The notes under the pieces were generated by a model, which was given only the letters and a program-made list of their open reading frames with translations, was not told the origin of the DNA and did not search any database. A program made the translations under genes and the position numbers. From JBCDGZ01 sp038750655 (lineage in GTDB: Bacteria > Bacteroidota > Bacteroidia > Chitinophagales > Saprospiraceae), in NCBI GenBank assembly GCA_038750655.1, contig JBCDGZ010000202.1, forward strand, positions 1 to 10,406: 10,406 nucleotides of DNA. The letters are read 5' to 3'. Positions 8,201-10,406 of this stretch are shown here, one piece after another. Within the stretch, counting starts at the first letter, position 1. Every line of letters begins with the position of its first letter.

Positions 8201-10406
8201 GTTAAAGATGCTGGCGTGGTTCATATCAGAGACATCCAGGACATTGTTGCTGTAATGGAAGTTTTTGACGAGCAGAGTAGGAAGACAAGGTCTGTAATAG
8301 ACCACCCCATCTCCTGGTTGGGTACCGTGCTGCCGAATCGTATTGAGGTTGACATTGTATTCATCGAGTGTGGTATTTTTGAACAGCATGATCCTGTCGA
8401 GCCGCATGGTACTCACCGGTAGTTCTGTAGTTCCCGTGTAAGTACCACTTGCGTCTGAACAGAGTACGGTTTCTCTTGGCTGGGCTCCCCCTTCCTCAAT
8501 GCTGGTCACGGACTTGGCATCATTGCGAATGTCTTTAATAAAAAGAGCCGTATGCGTACGCGTTCTAACAGCATCCAAATAGTAGAGGCCCTTCTTACCG
8601 TAAGAGTAAGTATCCGATTTTTCGTTGAGGTCTTTGAAGGTTCCGGTAGCTGGCGTACGCCAAGCGTAGTCATGGGCCCATTTACCGTATTCAAATTCTA
8701 CCCAGTAACCCCAGTCTTCATCATCAACCCTTCTATTGTTATTCTTATCTACATAGTCAGGGCCAGTCACGGCAGTGAGCAACCAAGTATAGGCATAGGG
8801 GGTGTAGTTGAATTGCTTATTCCAACTGTCCACACTCTGCTCATCTACTTTCTTGGTATAGATGTATTCGTCAAAGGAATAAACAGGCAAGGCATAGTGG
8901 TAGGTGACGCCACTCTCATTGGTAATGCTCACTCCTCCCATTTGCTCCCAGATGTCACCAGAGTTGGTGTGGGTCGTTCGCTCCGCATTGGTCAACCCGG
9001 GATACTCCATCAACGTGGGCGCTTGATTGGAGATGATTTGCCGGTTGGTATACCATTCAATATGCTTGGACCCTGCCAGGTGTTGATCTGTAGCATTATA
9101 GCCCGCACTATTGAGGGCAGAGAACGACTGGGCACTACTCGTTGGATTGGTAATGCTCAAATTTAGGGGCGGCGCATTGACTTGCAGGGTATTGGAAAAA
9201 TCGTTGACAAAGCGGAAATTGACTTTCTTGTTAAAGGGGCGAACATTATAAAAAGAAAGATCCAGATCCTGGTTCTGCCCCGTGCGAACCTGCTTGCGAT
9301 ATAGTGATCCATTTTCAAAAATATAGGGTTGAATACTTCCGCCAACTCCCTGGCCATTGACGCTGTAATTATCGTACGAAGGATAGCTCCCCCCCTGTAA
9401 CCAGTCGGGATCAAAATGCTCAGTAATATCAGCATCAGCCATGTGTAAAGAATAAGAATCAAAGCTGATGTGCTGATCTTGAATCACTTTGTCGACCAGT
9501 GTACCGGGGTCGCTCTGATCGGCATGCAACACCCCATTGGTGGTTACCATATCGCTTTCGTGCATCCAGTAGCGAGTATGCCGAAAACCCAGATTGATGA
9601 TGAACGGACCGATAGGAATAGCCCCGCCGATTCCCCAGCTCTTGGTCGAGACCCTACCTGCGTTATTGTTTTTCGTGTACGCCTTAAAGCCCCCTAATCC
9701 AATAGAGGGGGTGACCCCCGAAGAACTCAAAGACATCCCCACCGACAGCTGTGAGCTTTTGTAAGAGGCGTTGAAAGAAGGAGAAGTATTACCATTGAAA
9801 TCCGTAGATAATCCAGCCCCTAATTTGAGTCCATTTTTGGTGGCATAGCCGATATTGGCCTGCCCCGTAAAACCATCGGAGCCCATGGCTACGCCAACCG
9901 AGGCGTTGGGTCCATATTGCGCACCTACGCTGGCACTGATCCCTACGCTGCCCTTAAAGCCCTGGTAGGTATCATCAGATACCGTAATATCCAGCCCTAC
10001 CTTGACCCCATCGGAGACGCCAATCCCAATCCCTACCGAGTAGGTCTTGGTCGTACCGCCATCCCAGCGGTCTTCGACGGTGCGAACCACATCCTTGTGA
10101 TCATCTGGATAGCCGTTGACGGTGCGGTTGATGGCACCGGGCGAGAGGCTCCAACCCAGGCCCACCCAGGAGGCTTCCTCCAGCGGACGGATGCCGGCGT
10201 GATAGGCCATGCTGAGGGGATAGCCGCCCTCGGGGCCAGGGACTTCTAGCAAAGGAATGTTGTAGGTAAAATCGCCGGTCGCCAGATTGACCATATCCGT
10301 CGTATCGACCGGCTCAAAGCTCATGGTCTCTGGGGCAGTAGGCCCGGAAGTCAGCGCGCTGGCGACCGGAGGGAGGACAACGCTCTGCATAAAGGTGATC
10401 AATAAG
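5252..10406 (-). CDS. Giant secreted RHS/YD-type shell protein without core or toxin tip (5' end cut by window edge)
   Basis: The frame is open from the right edge to the TAA at 5254-5252. The first possible start is a TTG at 10402 (1716 residues, numbering used here), with an ATG at 10390. The first residues (LITFMQSVVLPPVASA) look like the end of a signal peptide with a cut after ASA but no basic head, so the true start is probably a few codons beyond the window. Residues 36-100 form the conserved Bacteroidota RHS N-terminal module (NLATGDFTYNIPLLEVPGPEG, then ASWVGLGW and GYPDD). Residues 120-280 are Gly-rich beta repeats. Residues 776-948 hold further conserved blocks (KSGKLTLKSLSFGGRND, DYWGYYKSDYDGP, WSLRSIQTSLGAEIEIEYE). 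Residues 1380-1440 contain YPDMGLKIFDVNKHHMLSQT in that region. Residues 1520-1648 resemble a jelly-roll domain, and 1657-1711 hold YD repeats. There is no DPxG core and no toxin domain, and the end (RYDYVRYPY) is not a type IX sorting tail. It probably forms the shell part of an RHS system with the downstream gene. Confidence 0.93.
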   Translation of the reverse strand, partial: LLITFMQSVVLPPVASALTSGPTAPETMSFEPVDTTDMVNLATGDFTYNIPLLEVPGPEGGYPLSMAYHAGIRPLEEASWVGLGWSLSPGAINRTVNGYPDDHKDVVRTVEDRWDGGTTKTYSVGIGIGVSDGVKVGLDITVSDDTYQGFKGSVGISASVGAQYGPNASVGVAMGSDGFTGQANIGYATKNGLKLGAGLSTDFNGNTSPSFNASYKSSQLSVGMSLSSSGVTPSIGLGGFKAYTKNNNAGRVSTKSWGIGGAIPIGPFIINLGFRHTRYWMHESDMVTTNGVLHADQSDPGTLVDKVIQDQHISFDSYSLHMADADITEHFDPDWLQGGSYPSYDNYSVNGQGVGGSIQPYIFENGSLYRKQVRTGQNQDLDLSFYNVRPFNKKVNFRFVNDFSNTLQVNAPPLNLSITNPTSSAQSFSALNSAGYNATDQHLAGSKHIEWYTNRQIISNQAPTLMEYPGLTNAERTTHTNSGDIWEQMGGVSITNESGVTYHYALPVYSFDEYIYTKKVDEQSVDSWNKQFNYTPYAYTWLLTAVTGPDYVDKNNNRRVDDEDWGYWVEFEYGKWAHDYAWRTPATGTFKDLNEKSDTYSYGKKGLYYLDAVRTRTHTALFIKDIRNDAKSVTSIEEGGAQPRETVLCSDASGTYTGTTELPVSTMRLDRIMLFKNTTLDEYNVNLNTIRQHGTQPGDGVVYYRPCLPTLLVKNFHYSNNVLDVSDMNHASIFNAKTDVVKTVHFDNDHYDLCPNTDNSFEETTLLYSSTAPTPTKSGKLTLKSLSFGGRNDVTVMPPLNFEYDYGTDTGRDFSVNSSSVMWIDGANSDWVGSIVKYTKNSIEYSALLTDIVFTSTFSFVPFEGNAPVVGHTNGSTPLTQLTRTKNPPFNADKYDYWGYYKSDYDGPADVAPGNVQRIPTSLSAKNTDVWSLRSIQTSLGAEIEIEYENKMYEDIVWQKYDKLNLRFATQILNQMEVIMKFHEDVDIEDLFSPGDVVEFSGFVHQGANTPLELEEDLDLTILAVQEDGITVQNPLTSSDYFLGVGFIKFMRSNIAFGNGVRVASVAVKGDDVRKTLYDYQEGCISYNPSSLEFIHTGLGSYDLEFYEPAFFEDLNYILALARELPPPTVMYKQASIREEYNGVAVPGSSRYTFQIPEQDMIDIEYTPVVYNNVSSNPDVYELSKREVTIKDKTSRIGNLLKVEVFNGQDMLVNKTEYDFTDDEAGESETDYDAYNDQGIIHQAFHELRTKHTNSGQNRYIKGVVSIREEFPSILKSTTSYSQGITTTTNNIDYDFYSGQLTSSETKNQKGEYYRQTSIPAYKKYPDMGLKIFDVNKHHMLSQTAYSQTSEIDGWGGLVTNVVDASATTWNDQWWYRFPYTTAYSDGTTYVNKEKVWRKHKQYTWKSALNPDGTLSSVPGVLTQDINWSTGDATSSSWKATSTVTRYDRYSKVLEEKDIDDNYASLKMGYDETMIIAVNGNAKYTEFAFSGAEDYDASTGYFGGEVRRGNCSLNTIPYEQGDSHTGAHALSINNEEEGFLFKAKIGTDVEEFSTRDRRYRASVWWRPNAQGIDLDQGRLFYRIETLSGSIVNAGGEVMTPAFERKAGEWHQLNLDIEIPPGYTHQYLVVGVSNEDDTSYEIYFDDFRFYPSDAPFTAYVYDKLTGQLTYVLDENNMFTQFEYNDRGQLIKTYLETTENPTGKRLVTENRYDYVRYPY
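5459..5845 (-). other. Jelly-roll (carbohydrate-binding-like) domain in the upstream RHS protein
   Basis: Residues 1520-1648 run from GDSHTGAHALSIN through YRASVWWRP, RLFYRIETLSGS and GEWHQLNLDIEIP to YLVVGVSNEDD and the closing IYFDDFRFYP. The opening 'G...HTG..AL.I', the central 'Y..S.W.R' and the ending 'YFDDFRFYP' are typical of CBM4/9-like or galactose-binding beta-sandwiches that sit among YD repeats in this family. It lies directly before the final YD repeats. Ligand binding is not demonstrated. Confidence 0.65.
9563..10045 (-). repeat. Gly-rich short-period beta-strand repeats in the upstream RHS protein
   Basis: Residues 120-280 are a run of strands of alternating Gly/small and hydrophobic residues: YSVGIGIGVSDGVKVGLDIT, GSVGISASVGAQYG, NASVGVAMGSDG, TGQANIGYATKNGLKLGAGL, QLSVGMSLSSSG, TPSIGLGGFKAY, ending with aromatic FIINLGFRHTRYWM. 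The period is roughly 10-14 residues. The segment interrupts the N-terminal RHS module and is almost free of cysteine and charged clusters. The pattern is like membrane beta-hairpins or a beta-solenoid; which of the two cannot be decided by eye. Confidence 0.65.

Overview
The window holds three genes, all on the minus strand, read from right to left: a very large RHS/YD-type secreted protein (start at or just beyond the right edge, stop at 5252), a small secreted protein of 178 residues (5208 to 4672), and a second very large RHS protein with its own signal peptide (start 4614), which is open to the left edge and so lacks its 3' end. The gaps between them are 43 and 57 bases. No stretch over 300 bases lacks a gene. 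I see no RNA gene, insertion sequence, CRISPR array or clear terminator.

The organism is most likely a member of the Bacteroidota, perhaps near the Saprospiria. This is inferred from the Bacteroidota-style RHS wording (an NLATGDF...ASWVGLGW module, a DYYPYG...MYDGRLARW...DPY core), A-rich start regions without a Shine-Dalgarno sequence, and paired giant RHS genes. The genus cannot be fixed from this window.

Layout: (1) 10406-5252, the upstream RHS protein. It has a cut-off signal peptide, the conserved N-terminal module, a long Gly-rich beta-repeat segment, a large shell-like body, a jelly-roll (carbohydrate-binding-like) domain, and only two or three YD repeats at its end. It has no RHS core and no toxin tip. 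(2) 5208-4672, a small exported protein with a possible Ig-like beta-sandwich. (3) 4614-1, the downstream RHS protein. It has a signal peptide, two tandem jelly-roll repeats, a YD-repeat body, a complete RHS-associated core ending in GIDPDG, a Gly/Ala-rich hydrophobic pre-toxin stretch, and the first residues of a C-terminal effector domain (HHIMQDHH) cut by the window edge.

The genes are probably co-transcribed. The division of labour, with a large N-terminal shell protein lacking the core followed by a core-plus-tip protein, recalls the TcB/TcC split of Tc toxins. I infer a two-polypeptide RHS system whose effector, and any immunity gene, would lie just left of position 1. Base composition supports a modular tip: the sequence is GC-rich through the YD/core region and drops to about 35-45% GC in sampled lines just after the core ends.
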